Assembly (NCBI GenBank): GCA_013360195.1
Contig: JABWCQ010000001.1
Coordinates: 148,168-212,167, forward strand
Direction: 5' to 3'
Source: a bacterium
GTDB lineage: Bacteria; Electryoneota; RPQS01
Length of the DNA: 64,000 nt
This document shows positions 1 through 8,559 of this stretch, piece after piece. The notes below the pieces were generated by a model. That model was not told the origin of the DNA, ran no database searches, and saw only the letters and a program-made list of their open reading frames with translations. Each line of letters begins with the position of its first letter. Positions within the stretch are counted from its first letter, which is position 1. Both the position numbers and the translations under genes were made by a program.

Positions 1-2
1 TC

Positions 3-773
3 CTGCTGGCGGCATGGTATACAACGATTGAAATCATCCGGCAGGCTGTTGTTCCGTTCCTGCTGGCATTTGCCGGAATCTATCTTGCATTCAAGGCAAG
101 GAACCGTGTCATTCTGGCGATGCTGATTGCCTCGGCTCTTGCCGTTTCCTCCGGCTCGCGCTTCTTTGAGCACTATTATATTCAGGCATTGCCGGTGATG
201 GCGCTGCTTGCCGCGCTATCCGCAATCGAACTCGTCAAGCGAGGCGGCTGGATTGAACGAGGGGTGAAGGCAAGTCTAGCGGTCGGAGCCATCATGGCGA
301 TCCTGCATTTTCCGTTGTGGCGAATCTGGGATCCCTCCGCGCCGCCCAAGGGAGTTTCCGCTGAATCCCTGGATTTGGGCGGGCTGGAAATTGAATTGGC
401 GGAGTTCGCAGCTCAGCAGAGTTTTCCCAACGAGAGAATTTTCGTATGGGGATATTGTCCGCAGATATACTTTCACTCAAAGCGCACGCCGGCGGTACGC
501 GACTTTCTGTGTGAATATGTGACGGGATATTCACCGTTTTCCACCAGTCCGCGACCGTATGCCCGTCCGGACGCGATGGAGATGATGATCGAAGACTTGA
601 AGAAGAATCAGCCGAAACTGATTTTTGATCTGTCGTTTGTTGAGTATTATCCATACTCGTTTACTCGGTATCCGCTTTCCAATTATCCGCATTTAGCAGA
701 CTACATACGCACGAATTACCACCCTGCCGCGCAGGCCGGGCCGGTACCCATCTATGCACTGGCTTCCAATTAG
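3..773 (+). CDS. C-terminal part of a membrane glycosyltransferase (ArnT/PMT-like), truncated by the window edge
   Basis: The frame is open from the first bases of the window, so this is the 3' part of a longer gene; the first ATG at 120 lies inside a membrane segment and is not the true start. The visible 256 residues begin with hydrophobic helices. A segment around residues 50-65 reads RFFEHYYIQALP, which resembles the 'RF..HY..Q..P' signature near the last membrane helices of GT-C family sugar transferases (PMT_2/GT83 type). A soluble tail of about 140 residues rich in Tyr and Pro follows. Such enzymes transfer a sugar from a polyprenyl-phosphate donor on the outer face of the inner membrane. 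Substrate is unknown. It ends 23 bases before tryptophanase and may be cotranscribed. Confidence 0.6.
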   Translation: MLAAWYTTIEIIRQAVVPFLLAFAGIYLAFKARNRVILAMLIASALAVSSGSRFFEHYYIQALPVMALLAALSAIELVKRGGWIERGVKASLAVGAIMAILHFPLWRIWDPSAPPKGVSAESLDLGGLEIELAEFAAQQSFPNERIFVWGYCPQIYFHSKRTPAVRDFLCEYVTGYSPFSTSPRPYARPDAMEMMIEDLKKNQPKLIFDLSFVEYYPYSFTRYPLSNYPHLADYIRTNYHPAAQAGPVPIYALASN

Positions 774-796
774 CTTCAAGAGAGTATTTACTACCA

Positions 797-2173
797 ATGC
801 GCTTTCCAGCCGAACCATTTCGAATTAAAGTTGTAGAAAAGATACGCAGAACAACGCGCGATGAACGGGTTGAACTACTGCAGCGTGCCGGACTAAACGT
901 CTTTTTGATTCCCGCCGACGCAATTTACGTGGACTTGCTGACCGACAGCGGCACAGGTGCCATGAGCGATCAACAGTGGGCGGGACTCATGATTGGTGAC
1001 GAAAGTTACGCGGGCTCGAAGAGTTTTTTCAAGTTCGAGTCGGCGGTCCGGGACATCACGGGCTTTCCCAACGTCATTCCCACTCATCAGGGGCGTGTGG
1101 CCGAGAATCTGCTTTTCTCGACTATCTGCGGAGAAGGGAAGACGGTCATTTCCAACACACATTTTGACACGACGCGCGCGAATGTCGAAATGAACCGAGC
1201 CGAAGCGCTTGACCTGCCGGTAAAAGAGGCACTTGATCCACAGCTGGGCAAGCTGTGGAAGGGGAACATGGATCTCGAAAAACTTGAGTCGAATCTTAAG
1301 TCGAACAAGGATAATATTCCGATGGTCGTGATGACCGTCACGAACAATTCCACCGGCGGTCAGCCGGTTAGTATGGAAAACATTCGGGCGACTGCCAGAC
1401 TCTGCAAACAGCATGGCGTCCCGTTCTTCATTGATTGCGCACGATTCGCGGAGAACTGCTGGTTTATCCACGAATATGAGCCGGGCTACAAAGGAAAGTC
1501 GATCATTGAAATAGCGCGGGAGCTTTTCAGCTATGCCGATGGCTGCTGGATGTCAGCCAAGAAAGACGCTCTGGTGAACATTGGCGGTTTCATCGCGATG
1601 AATGACAGTGAACTGGCGCGCAAGCTGCAGCAGAAGCTCATTCTGATTGAAGGATTTCCGACTTACGGCGGGCTTGCGGGACGCGACCTTGAAGCGGTGG
1701 CCATCGGGTTGTATGAGGGGATGGAGCAGGAGTATTTGCAATACAGAACGGCTCAGGTCCGCTATCTTGGCGATATGCTTACAGACGCGGGAATTTCGAT
1801 TGTGCGGCCTGTCGGCGGGCATGCGGTGTTCATTGACGCAAAGGCATTCTGCGATCATATACCCGCGGAGCAGTTTCCGGGCGTCGCGTTGACAAGCGCA
1901 CTTTACCGCGAGGCGGGAATTCGCGGTGTCGAAATCGGTTCTCTCATGTTCGGGCACAAGGACCCGAAAACGGGCAAGCACGTGGCACCGCATCTTGAAT
2001 TGGTCAGGCTGGCAATCCCGCGAAGAGTTTATACGACCGCTCACATGACCTATGTGGCGGAATCCATCGTCGATTTGCACAAGGAGCGGCACAGTATCAA
2101 GGGAATGCGTCTGACTTATGAGGCGCCGGTGCTCAGACACTTCACGGCCAGACTGGAAGAAATCGCGCAATGA
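797..2173 (+). CDS. tnaA: Tryptophanase (L-tryptophan indole-lyase), PLP-dependent
   Basis: The 458-residue protein matches the tryptophanase/tyrosine phenol-lyase family over its full length. It starts with the family's PAEPFRIK motif and has the PLP-lysine motif MSAKKD with Lys256 as the expected Schiff-base residue. Tyrosine phenol-lyase carries an Arg (Arg381 in Citrobacter) in the motif near the C-terminus; here that position is Ile380 in VEIGS, as in tryptophanases. The following FGHKDPKTGK stretch is also tryptophanase-like. The predicted reaction splits L-tryptophan into indole, pyruvate and ammonia in the cytoplasm. The stop overlaps the start of the HAD gene (ATGA), so translation is coupled. 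No TnaC-like leader peptide is possible in the 23-base gap upstream. A related beta-elimination on another aromatic amino acid cannot be excluded. Confidence 0.85.
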   Translation: MRFPAEPFRIKVVEKIRRTTRDERVELLQRAGLNVFLIPADAIYVDLLTDSGTGAMSDQQWAGLMIGDESYAGSKSFFKFESAVRDITGFPNVIPTHQGRVAENLLFSTICGEGKTVISNTHFDTTRANVEMNRAEALDLPVKEALDPQLGKLWKGNMDLEKLESNLKSNKDNIPMVVMTVTNNSTGGQPVSMENIRATARLCKQHGVPFFIDCARFAENCWFIHEYEPGYKGKSIIEIARELFSYADGCWMSAKKDALVNIGGFIAMNDSELARKLQQKLILIEGFPTYGGLAGRDLEAVAIGLYEGMEQEYLQYRTAQVRYLGDMLTDAGISIVRPVGGHAVFIDAKAFCDHIPAEQFPGVALTSALYREAGIRGVEIGSLMFGHKDPKTGKHVAPHLELVRLAIPRRVYTTAHMTYVAESIVDLHKERHSIKGMRLTYEAPVLRHFTARLEEIAQ

Positions 2174-2808
2174 TCAAGGCGGTTTTCTTCGACTTTGACG
2201 GAACGTTGATAGATTCGATTCCCGCACATGTTATCGCGTGGGAACAAATTCTCGGTGAAATCGGTATCCATCTTGACGACCACTACGTTCAAATGAACGA
2301 AGGGGAAAAGGCCGAAGATACGGTTGCGAGGCTGCTTGCCGAACATGGACTTGATTATTCGGCGGAACAGCAGGAGGCCTTAATCGAGAAGAAGCGGATG
2401 CTTTATCGATCAATGGCACCGAAAGGCCTGATTCCGGAGGCCGTCGAGATCCTTCGTGAATTGAATCGCAGGGGAATCGCATGCGACATTGTGACAGGGT
2501 CGATCCGGAGTAATCTGGAAGCGGTCATGTCGGACGAAGAGTTCGCGCTGTTCAGACATATTTATACACCGGCAGAGTATGGCAAAGGCAAGCCCGCGCC
2601 GGATCCCTATGCAACAGCTCTGCGCGGATCCGGATTGTCCGCCGAGGAATGTCTGGTGCTCGAGAATGCGCCGCTCGGCATTCGATCCGCGAAGGCCGCC
2701 GGACTGAGAACGGCGGCAATTACCACAACTTTACCTCCGCAATACTTGAGTGAAGCCGATCACGTCATTCACGGATTTGCGGAATTTCTACCCTTACTGG
2801 AGTTTTGA
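2170..2808 (+). CDS. HAD-superfamily phosphatase/phosphomutase (beta-phosphoglucomutase-like)
   Basis: The 212-residue protein has all four HAD motifs: DFDGTLIDS at residues 8-16 with the nucleophile and acid Asp, VTGS in the middle, the Lys of GKGKPAPDPY, and the acidic motif LENAPLGIRSAKAAG. The helical cap inserted after motif I is of the type found in beta-phosphoglucomutases and small sugar-phosphate phosphatases. In motif IV the usual Asp pair (ED/DD) is LEN, so only the Glu is kept. The substrate is probably a small phosphorylated metabolite. It sits between tryptophanase and fructose-bisphosphatase with coupled start and stop codons, which suggests carbon metabolism, but this is inference. 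Confidence 0.8.
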   Translation: MIKAVFFDFDGTLIDSIPAHVIAWEQILGEIGIHLDDHYVQMNEGEKAEDTVARLLAEHGLDYSAEQQEALIEKKRMLYRSMAPKGLIPEAVEILRELNRRGIACDIVTGSIRSNLEAVMSDEEFALFRHIYTPAEYGKGKPAPDPYATALRGSGLSAEECLVLENAPLGIRSAKAAGLRTAAITTTLPPQYLSEADHVIHGFAEFLPLLEF

Positions 2809-2816
2809 GGCACACG

Positions 2817-3839
2817 ATGAGTTCCCTCCGTACATGTACCATTGAGCGGCATTTCATAGAGCAACAGGAAAAATACCCGGGCGCAACGGGAGAGTTGACC
2901 CGTCTGATGCATCAGCTGGCATTTGCAGCAAAACAAATCACCAAAGAAGTGCGCAGCGCGGGACTGTCCGACATTCTCGGAGCCGCAGGGCACACGAATA
3001 TTCAGGGCGAAATCGTGCAGAAGCTGGATGAAATCAGCAATGACATGATTTACAGAGCGTTCGATCATGCCGGAGTTCTCTGCTGCATGGCCTCCGAAGA
3101 GCGCGAGAAAATGATACCGATTCCCAATGAGTTTCATTACGGGAAATACACATTGGCGTTCGATCCGCTGGACGGAAGTTCGAATATTGACGCGAATATC
3201 AATGTCGGCACCATATTCTCGATTCACCGGCGAATCAGTCCCGACAACACGCCGGGAACCGAGGCCGATTTGCTGCAGCCGGGGAGAAAGCAGGTTGTGG
3301 CAGGGTATATTGTTTACGGAAGCTCGACCATGATGGTTTACACCACGGGGCACGGAGTGAACGGATTTACGTTGGAGCCGTCGCTGGGCGAGTTTCTGCT
3401 TTCACATCCGGACATGAAGATTCCGCAGCACGGGAAGTACTTCAGTATCAATATGGGAAACTACCATTATTGGAGCGAAGGTGTCAAAAAATACATTGAC
3501 CATGTCATGACTCCGGACAAGTCTCGCGGGACGCCCTATTCACTGCGTTACATCGGCTCGATGATTGCCGATGTGCATAGAACGCTGTTGTACGGCGGGA
3601 TCTTTATGTACCCGCTCGATTTCAAGGATCCTCAGAATCCGAAAGGCAAACTCCGGCTGCTTTATGAGGCATCACCGATGTCGATGGTGATCGAGCAGGC
3701 GGGCGGACTTTCGACGGACGGCACGCAATCCATTCTCGACGTTATTCCCAAGGGACTGCATGACCGTGTACCGCTGTTTGTCGGCTCGCAGGACAATGTG
3801 CGCGAACTCTGCCGTTTTCTTGAAGAGTACGACAAGTAG
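2817..3839 (+). CDS. fbp: Fructose-1,6-bisphosphatase, class I
   Basis: The enzyme removes the 1-phosphate of fructose 1,6-bisphosphate in gluconeogenesis. The 340-residue length and the metal/phosphate site motif DPLDGSSNID are diagnostic for class I. Upstream are the Glu residues of the CCMASEE segment, and the C-terminal half has the LRLLYEASPM and EQAGG segments that bind the sugar. I place the start at the ATG at 2817 because a GAGG ribosome site lies six bases before it; a TTG at 2805 would add four residues. It is the last gene of the run and is followed by a strong terminator. Its presence indicates that gluconeogenesis runs in this organism. Confidence 0.95.
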   Translation: MSSLRTCTIERHFIEQQEKYPGATGELTRLMHQLAFAAKQITKEVRSAGLSDILGAAGHTNIQGEIVQKLDEISNDMIYRAFDHAGVLCCMASEEREKMIPIPNEFHYGKYTLAFDPLDGSSNIDANINVGTIFSIHRRISPDNTPGTEADLLQPGRKQVVAGYIVYGSSTMMVYTTGHGVNGFTLEPSLGEFLLSHPDMKIPQHGKYFSINMGNYHYWSEGVKKYIDHVMTPDKSRGTPYSLRYIGSMIADVHRTLLYGGIFMYPLDFKDPQNPKGKLRLLYEASPMSMVIEQAGGLSTDGTQSILDVIPKGLHDRVPLFVGSQDNVRELCRFLEEYDK

Positions 3840-3854
3840 CGTGACTAGACTTGA

Positions 3855-3892
3855 AACAAAAAGGGCCCGGATGACCGGGCCTTTCTTTGTGA
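3855..3892. terminator. Bidirectional intrinsic terminator between fbp and the MFS gene
   Basis: A 7-bp GC stem (3864-3870 with 3875-3881, loop ATGA) has a T-rich run on its right side and an A-run on its left. It can therefore stop transcription from fbp (+) and from the convergent MFS gene (-). Confidence 0.85.
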
Positions 3893-3905
3893 GTACCTTG
3901 TGTGT

Positions 3906-5057
3906 TCAGCGCCGTCCGGACATTCTTATCCACGACACGGAGGCCATCAGTAATCCGCCTACTAAATACGGCGCGGACGGCCCGAAGAATTGAAACAGCG
4001 CCGTACCGCTGGGCGGACCGAATACACGAGCGAGCGCAGCGAGTGATTGAGCGGTTCCCATCGTCAATCCCTGCTTATCCGGCGGTGCGGCTTTCGAGAT
4101 GAGAGAGTTGATGGTAGGATTCATCAAAGCGGAGCCGATGGCGAGCAGAGGTACCGCCATAACCATTTGTAGTGTTGTCGTTACTATTCCGGTGGTCACC
4201 AATCCGACGGCCATCAACACAAGGCCTGTGCGAGCAAGTTTAACTTCGCCAAAAGCACGCACCAGTTTGCCCAGCAGTGCTCCTTGAATGATGGCAGATA
4301 TTATTCCCACTTCGGCGAGAATCCATCCAACATGCTGGGCATCCAGTCCGAGCCGGTGCTCGGAAAAGAGAGCAAAGGTGGCTTCCATCTGCGAGAAGGC
4401 ATAGACTTGAACGAAGAATATACCGATCAAAATCGCGAGGACCGGTGTAGAGTAGATCAACTTCAAGGCATCCGCTGAAAGCAATCGGCGATGGCTTTCG
4501 TCAGACTTGCGAGTCAGGGTTTCGGGCAACTTCCAGACTGCCCAGATGAAATTCAGCCCCGACATTCCGGCAGCGACGAGAGCCGGGAAACCATAGCCGT
4601 ACTTGGTGAGAATTCCACCGACCGCCGGTCCAAAGATAAAACCTAAACCAAAGGCAGCACCGATGAGTCCCATGCCCTTGGCGCGGTCTTCGACCGTTGT
4701 TGAGTCAGCGATGTATGCCTGTGCGGTGGGAAGAGTCGCGCTGGACAAGATTCCGGCTAATATTCTTGCGGCAAAGAGCATGGGCAGCGTCTTGGCCAAT
4801 CCAAACATCAGAAATGCCAGCGCCGATCCAGCCAGCCCAATCAGCATGACAGGTCTGCGACCGATTTGGTCTGACAACCTTCCCCACAGCGGCGAGAAGA
4901 GGAAATGCATCAGGGAATAAGATGCAGAGAGCAGTCCGATCGTTATGAAGCTTGCACCAAAACTCTCGGCATAGAATGGCAATGCCGGAATGATCAACCC
5001 GAAACCGAGAAGATCAATGAAAATCGTCAGGAACAGAATGGCGAGTTTAGCGTTCAT
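3906..5057 (-). CDS. MFS transporter of the drug:H+ antiporter family (TetA/DHA1-like)
   Basis: A predicted inner-membrane efflux protein of 383 residues with about 12 hydrophobic helices. Motif A between helices 2 and 3 is present as GRLSDQIGRRPV, and helix 1 has the LLGFGLIIPALPFY segment typical of TetA-like exporters. Helix 5 has the proline/glycine-rich motif C region (GLGFIFGPAVGG), which marks antiporters. I place the start at ATG 5057: a TTG at 5087 would add ten residues but falls on the predicted -10 box. It is a single-gene unit, convergent with fbp and divergent from the tRNA-Leu operon. The substrate cannot be read from the sequence. Confidence 0.85.
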   Translation of the reverse strand: MNAKLAILFLTIFIDLLGFGLIIPALPFYAESFGASFITIGLLSASYSLMHFLFSPLWGRLSDQIGRRPVMLIGLAGSALAFLMFGLAKTLPMLFAARILAGILSSATLPTAQAYIADSTTVEDRAKGMGLIGAAFGLGFIFGPAVGGILTKYGYGFPALVAAGMSGLNFIWAVWKLPETLTRKSDESHRRLLSADALKLIYSTPVLAILIGIFFVQVYAFSQMEATFALFSEHRLGLDAQHVGWILAEVGIISAIIQGALLGKLVRAFGEVKLARTGLVLMAVGLVTTGIVTTTLQMVMAVPLLAIGSALMNPTINSLISKAAPPDKQGLTMGTAQSLAALARVFGPPSGTALFQFFGPSAPYLVGGLLMASVSWIRMSGRR

Positions 5058-5085
5058 AGAGGATTCGGAGTTGCCGAATTCAGCC

Positions 5086-5114
5086 AATGTAGCGAACTTT
5101 GGGTGCAGAGTAAA
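5086..5114 (-). promoter_or_regulatory. Likely sigma-70 promoter of the MFS gene
   Basis: On the minus strand a TTTACT -35 box (5109-5114) and a TACATT -10 box (5086-5091) are separated by 17 bases. Transcription would start near 5079, leaving about 20 bases before the ATG at 5057. This excludes the longer TTG start. Confidence 0.5.
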
Positions 5115-5157
5115 GGCAAAATGTGCCTGACCCGGGGAGAGCTGTCACCGCCCTCGC

Positions 5158-5186
5158 TTGATAATTGGGTTATGAATTTGTATTTT
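5158..5186 (+). promoter_or_regulatory. Sigma-70 promoter of the tRNA-Leu / tig / clpP / clpX operon
   Basis: TTGATA (5158-5163), 17 bases, then TATTTT (5181-5186). The predicted start of transcription, about 5193, is only six bases before the tRNA 5' end. Confidence 0.7.
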
Positions 5187-5198
5187 TGTGTTTTAGGC

Positions 5199-5282
5199 GC
5201 GAGAGTGGCGGAATTGGCAGACGCGCCAGATTTAGGTTCTGGTATCCGAGAGGATGTGGGGGTTCGAGTCCCCCCTTTCGCA
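5199..5282 (+). tRNA. tRNA-Leu (anticodon UAG)
   Basis: A class II tRNA of 84 bases. The 7-bp acceptor stem pairs 5199-5205 with 5275-5281 (one G-U), the D arm contains the AATTGGCAGA loop, and the anticodon stem CCAGA/TCTGG encloses loop TTTAGGT with anticodon TAG. The long variable arm (ATCC GAGA GGAT) is typical of leucine tRNAs. The T arm is GGGGG/CCCCC around TTCGAGT. CCA is not encoded. Trigger factor starts 24 bases downstream, so the tRNA is probably cut out of the operon transcript. Confidence 0.97.
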
Positions 5283-5305
5283 CAAATTTCCCGTTGGAGG
5301 AAACG

Positions 5306-6619
5306 TTGGACATAACCGTTGAAAATAATAGACTTAACGATGTAGAAACCGAGTTGAAGGTGGCGGTTCCGGCTGAGTACATGAAGAGTCAGTTGGAGCG
5401 CAACTTGGCGGCGGTGATGTCGCAGGCGCGGTTACCGGGGTTCCGGCCGGGAAAGGTGCCGAGGAATGTCCTTGTGCAGAAGTTTGGTCCGGCGGTGACG
5501 GAAGACACTGTCCAGAAGGTCCTTCAGGAAGCGTATAAGAGTGCGCTCGACCGGGAAAAGCTGTTTCCGATTTCGCCCGGGGAAATGCGTGATATCAGTT
5601 TTGAGCCAGGGCAGCCTTTGACCTTCAAAGTCATCGTGGAAACGCTGCCTGAGATCGTGATTCCGGAGCTTTCAGAAATCGAAGTTGAGCTGAAGGAGCC
5701 GGAAGCATCTGATGATGACATCCAAACGGCCATTGAGAGTCTCAGAGAGTCTCAGGCAGTGTTAGTCCCTTCTGAGAATCCGGTGGACTTACATTCGGTT
5801 ATCACCTTTGATATGCAGGAGTTGGACGAGGGCGGAGTTCCGATTATCGGTCATGTGCAGAAGGATGTCACGATTGACATGAGTCGCCATCAGTTTGGCG
5901 AGGAATTTGCGTCACGTGTCCTGGGGCTCGGCTGTGACCAGACGGCCAATGTGGTTTTTCATCGCACAGACCAGTCCGGTTCGAAATCACTGCGGGCGCA
6001 GATAACCATCCGCAATATCCAGCAGAAAGAGCTTCCCGAGCTGGATGACGACTTCGCGAAACTGGTCAATCCGAACCTTGAGAATCTCGATGAACTGCGG
6101 CGGGACATGCGAAAATACATCGAGGCACGTGCCCGGCATACGTCGCGCCAGCAGATGTTCCGCTTGGTTGCCGATGAATTGATGAAGCGGTCAGTCTTTC
6201 AGGTTCCGCCGCGCATGCTTGATAATTATCTGGACCGGATGGCCGAGGAAGCGACGCGAAACTCAAAAGGCAAGCCGGACGAAGATGCGCTGAAGAAGTT
6301 TCGCGATGACTACCGTCCGTCGGCGATTTGGACGCTGCGCTGGTATCTGCTGCGAAACAAACTGATTCAGATGTTCGATTTGCGGACTACGCAGGAAGAG
6401 ATGGAACAGGAGCTCGCGAATCTGGCCACGCTCGACGACGAGCTGGTCGATGAATTCAAGAAGAAGCTCACGGAAGAACAGATGCAGCAGATCTCGGACG
6501 ATTTGCAGGAACGCAAAGTTCTCTCTTATCTTGAGAACAACGTGAAACTGAACAAGGTCACGGTCAGTTTGGCGGAGTTTGAAGGCAGGGGCGAGCCGTC
6601 CAAAATCATTACAGTTTGA
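5306..6619 (+). CDS. tig: Trigger factor, ribosome-bound chaperone and prolyl isomerase
   Basis: Trigger factor binds at the ribosome exit tunnel and shields nascent chains. The 437-residue length fits the family. The N-terminal ribosome-binding domain contains [14 protein letters not shown], which includes the GFRxGxxP signature loop that touches protein L23. A diverged FKBP-like middle domain (about residues 150-240) and a helical C-terminal cradle follow. The start is TTG 5306, chosen because GGAGG lies five bases before it; an in-frame extension upstream runs through the tRNA gene and cannot be coding. It is the first protein gene of the tig-clpP-clpX operon, the same order as in many bacteria. 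The stop overlaps a possible longer clpP reading frame. Confidence 0.95.
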   Translation: MDITVENNRLNDVETELKVAVPAEYMKSQLERNLAAVMSQARLPGFRPGKVPRNVLVQKFGPAVTEDTVQKVLQEAYKSALDREKLFPISPGEMRDISFEPGQPLTFKVIVETLPEIVIPELSEIEVELKEPEASDDDIQTAIESLRESQAVLVPSENPVDLHSVITFDMQELDEGGVPIIGHVQKDVTIDMSRHQFGEEFASRVLGLGCDQTANVVFHRTDQSGSKSLRAQITIRNIQQKELPELDDDFAKLVNPNLENLDELRRDMRKYIEARARHTSRQQMFRLVADELMKRSVFQVPPRMLDNYLDRMAEEATRNSKGKPDEDALKKFRDDYRPSAIWTLRWYLLRNKLIQMFDLRTTQEEMEQELANLATLDDELVDEFKKKLTEEQMQQISDDLQERKVLSYLENNVKLNKVTVSLAEFEGRGEPSKIITV

Positions 6620-6651
6620 AAAAAGTGATAGAAACAGGAGAAAAGCATTCC

Positions 6652-7248
6652 ATGGCTTTAGTTCCAATGGTCGTTGAGCAGACGGGCAGAGGCGAACGCG
6701 CCTTTGACATTTATTCCCGCCTGCTTAAGGAACGTATTATCATTGTCAGCACACCTATTGACGATCATATCGCAAGCTTGGTTGTGGCGCAGTTGATTTT
6801 CCTTGCCGCTGAAGATCCGGAAAAGGACATCAGCCTGTATATCAACAGCCCGGGCGGAGTTGTCACGGCAGGACTTGCGATTTACGATACAATGCAGCAT
6901 ATCAAACCGGATGTGGCCACCATCTGTATCGGACAGGCGGCATCAATGGGCGCGTTCCTGCTGGCCGCGGGAGCCAAGGGCAAACGCAGCATATTGCCGA
7001 ACGCGCGAGTGATGATTCATCAGCCGCTTGGCGGAGCGCAGGGCCAGGCTTCGGATATTGATATCATGGCGCGTGAGATACTGAAAATGCGCGCGCAGTT
7101 AAATGTGCTGCTGTCCCATCACACGGGGCAGCCGCTCGAGAAAATCGAGCAGGACACCGACAGAAACTATTTCATGTCCGCGGACGACGCCAAAGCCTAT
7201 GGCATTGTCGATGAAATCATTCACCCGCGGCGCAACCAGGCGAAGTAG
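6652..7248 (+). CDS. clpP: ATP-dependent Clp protease proteolytic subunit, with Asn at the triad Asp position
   Basis: ClpP forms the barrel-shaped serine protease that degrades proteins fed by ClpX. The 198-residue form starts at ATG 6652, preceded by AGGAG; an upstream in-frame start at 6616 adds 12 residues. The nucleophile is Ser98 in GQAASMGAF and the His is His123 in MIHQP. The third triad residue, Asp171 in the E. coli enzyme, falls in [10 protein letters not shown], where this protein has Asn172 (codon AAC at 7165-7167). Listeria ClpP1 also has Asn here and its activity depends on its partner ring. No second clpP is in this window. The hydrophobic pocket and handle region (residues 124-150) look ordinary. 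Confidence 0.95.
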   Translation: MALVPMVVEQTGRGERAFDIYSRLLKERIIIVSTPIDDHIASLVVAQLIFLAAEDPEKDISLYINSPGGVVTAGLAIYDTMQHIKPDVATICIGQAASMGAFLLAAGAKGKRSILPNARVMIHQPLGGAQGQASDIDIMAREILKMRAQLNVLLSHHTGQPLEKIEQDTDRNYFMSADDAKAYGIVDEIIHPRRNQAK

Positions 7249-7259
7249 AGGAATTGGAA

Positions 7260-8495
7260 GTGACTGAGCAACGTCTTGAGCAAGTCTGCTCCTTCTGTGG
7301 AAGGACGGAGAATCAGGTGGCGACCTTGATCAAGCATCAAGACGGCATTGCCATATGCGATGTGTGCGTTGAGCACGCACACCAGATTGTGGCGATGTCG
7401 CGCGCGGGAAGAAAGAGCATCAATCTTTCGGAATTCCCGACTCCGCACGAAATGAAGCGGAAACTTGACGAGTACATAATCGGGCAGGATGACGCCAAGC
7501 GCAAAATATCCGTCGCGGTTTACAATCACTATAAGAGAATTGCCAGCAGTGATCAGGCGTCGGACGTTGAGATCGAGAAGTCGAATATTCTGCTCGTCGG
7601 TCCGACCGGAACGGGGAAGACGCTGCTTGCACAGACGATGGCGAGATTCCTTCACGTTCCGTTCGCAATTGCGGACGCGACCACACTGACTGAGGCTGGG
7701 TATGTCGGTGAAGACGTGGAGAATGTCCTCGTACGATTGCTTCAAAACGCGGACTATGATGTCGCCCGTGCTGAGATGGGCATCATCTACATTGACGAAA
7801 TTGACAAGATCGCCCGTAAGGATCCCAATATGTCCATAACGCGTGACGTATCGGGTGAAGGCGTGCAGCAGGCGCTGTTGAAGATTCTTGAAGGTACGGT
7901 CGCGAATCTCCCGCCTCAGGGTGGCCGCAAGCATCCAGAGCAGAAGTTCATTCAAATGAACACCAAGAACATCATGTTCATTCTGGGCGGCGCGTTTGAA
8001 GGGTTGGAGAAGATTGTCCGCAGCCGAGTTACTAAGTATCCGATGGGCTTCGGCGCTGGCTATATTCCGGAAGATAACAGTGATGAGTACGTGGTTAAGA
8101 AGGTAATATTCGAGGACTTGAATGCGTTCGGTCTCATTCCGGAACTAATCGGCCGACTGCCGGTCGTGTCGGTTCTTGAGCCGCTTTCGGACGAGGCAAT
8201 GATGCGCATACTTCTTGAACCTCGTAACGCTCTGGTCAAGCAGTACACACGGCTGTTTGAGATGGAGGGTGTCAAACTCACCTTTGAGAAGGAAGCCTTG
8301 ATAGCAATTATTCGTGAAGCGCGCCGCCGCAAGACCGGTGCTCGTGCGCTGCGAGCCATCGCTGAAGAAACCTTGACAGAGGCATTCTTTGACGTGCCGA
8401 GCCGCAAGGACATCGGTGAAGTCATTATCGGCGTTGACACGGTGTTAGAGAAAAAACCGGCGCGTTTCGTCGAGCTGAAAAAGAAGAGCGCATAG
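7260..8495 (+). CDS. clpX: ATP-dependent Clp protease ATP-binding subunit ClpX
   Basis: ClpX is the AAA+ unfoldase that recognises tagged substrates and threads them into ClpP. The N-terminal zinc-binding domain has four cysteines (CSFC...CDVC), followed by Walker A GPTGTGKT and Walker B IIYIDEID. The pore loop GYVGEDVE and a sensor-2 region [12 protein letters not shown] are also visible. The ClpP-docking loop, usually IGF, reads MGFGA here. The start is taken as GTG 7260, eight bases after a GAGG; a TTG at 7254 sits too close to that site. The length of 411 residues is normal. It ends 26 bases before the operon terminator. Confidence 0.96.
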   Translation: MTEQRLEQVCSFCGRTENQVATLIKHQDGIAICDVCVEHAHQIVAMSRAGRKSINLSEFPTPHEMKRKLDEYIIGQDDAKRKISVAVYNHYKRIASSDQASDVEIEKSNILLVGPTGTGKTLLAQTMARFLHVPFAIADATTLTEAGYVGEDVENVLVRLLQNADYDVARAEMGIIYIDEIDKIARKDPNMSITRDVSGEGVQQALLKILEGTVANLPPQGGRKHPEQKFIQMNTKNIMFILGGAFEGLEKIVRSRVTKYPMGFGAGYIPEDNSDEYVVKKVIFEDLNAFGLIPELIGRLPVVSVLEPLSDEAMMRILLEPRNALVKQYTRLFEMEGVKLTFEKEALIAIIREARRRKTGARALRAIAEETLTEAFFDVPSRKDIGEVIIGVDTVLEKKPARFVELKKKSA

Positions 8496-8521
8496 CGCAT
8501 CTCCCTCCTTGGAACCTTCTC

Positions 8522-8557
8522 GGCGTGACGACTATTTGACGTTGTCACGCCTTTTTT
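8522..8557 (+). terminator. Intrinsic terminator of the tig-clpP-clpX operon
   Basis: An 8-bp stem (GGCGTGAC at 8522-8529 with GTCACGCC at 8544-8551) is followed by TTTTTTCT. It ends three bases before the ATG of the next gene. Confidence 0.88.
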
Positions 8558-8559
8558 CT

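Noticed and set aside
893-1471. Antisense frame of 192 codons opposite tryptophanase
   Set aside because: It mirrors a strongly conserved gene and shows no motif, ribosome site or promoter; the same applies to the other antisense frames in the window.
797-2173. Tyrosine phenol-lyase rather than tryptophanase
   Set aside because: The Arg needed for tyrosine binding is Ile380 here, and the neighbouring residues follow tryptophanases. Substrate testing would settle it.
5165-5305. In-frame extension of trigger factor through the tRNA-Leu gene
   Set aside because: The frame crosses a complete tRNA; TTG 5306 has an ideal ribosome site and matches the family N-terminus.
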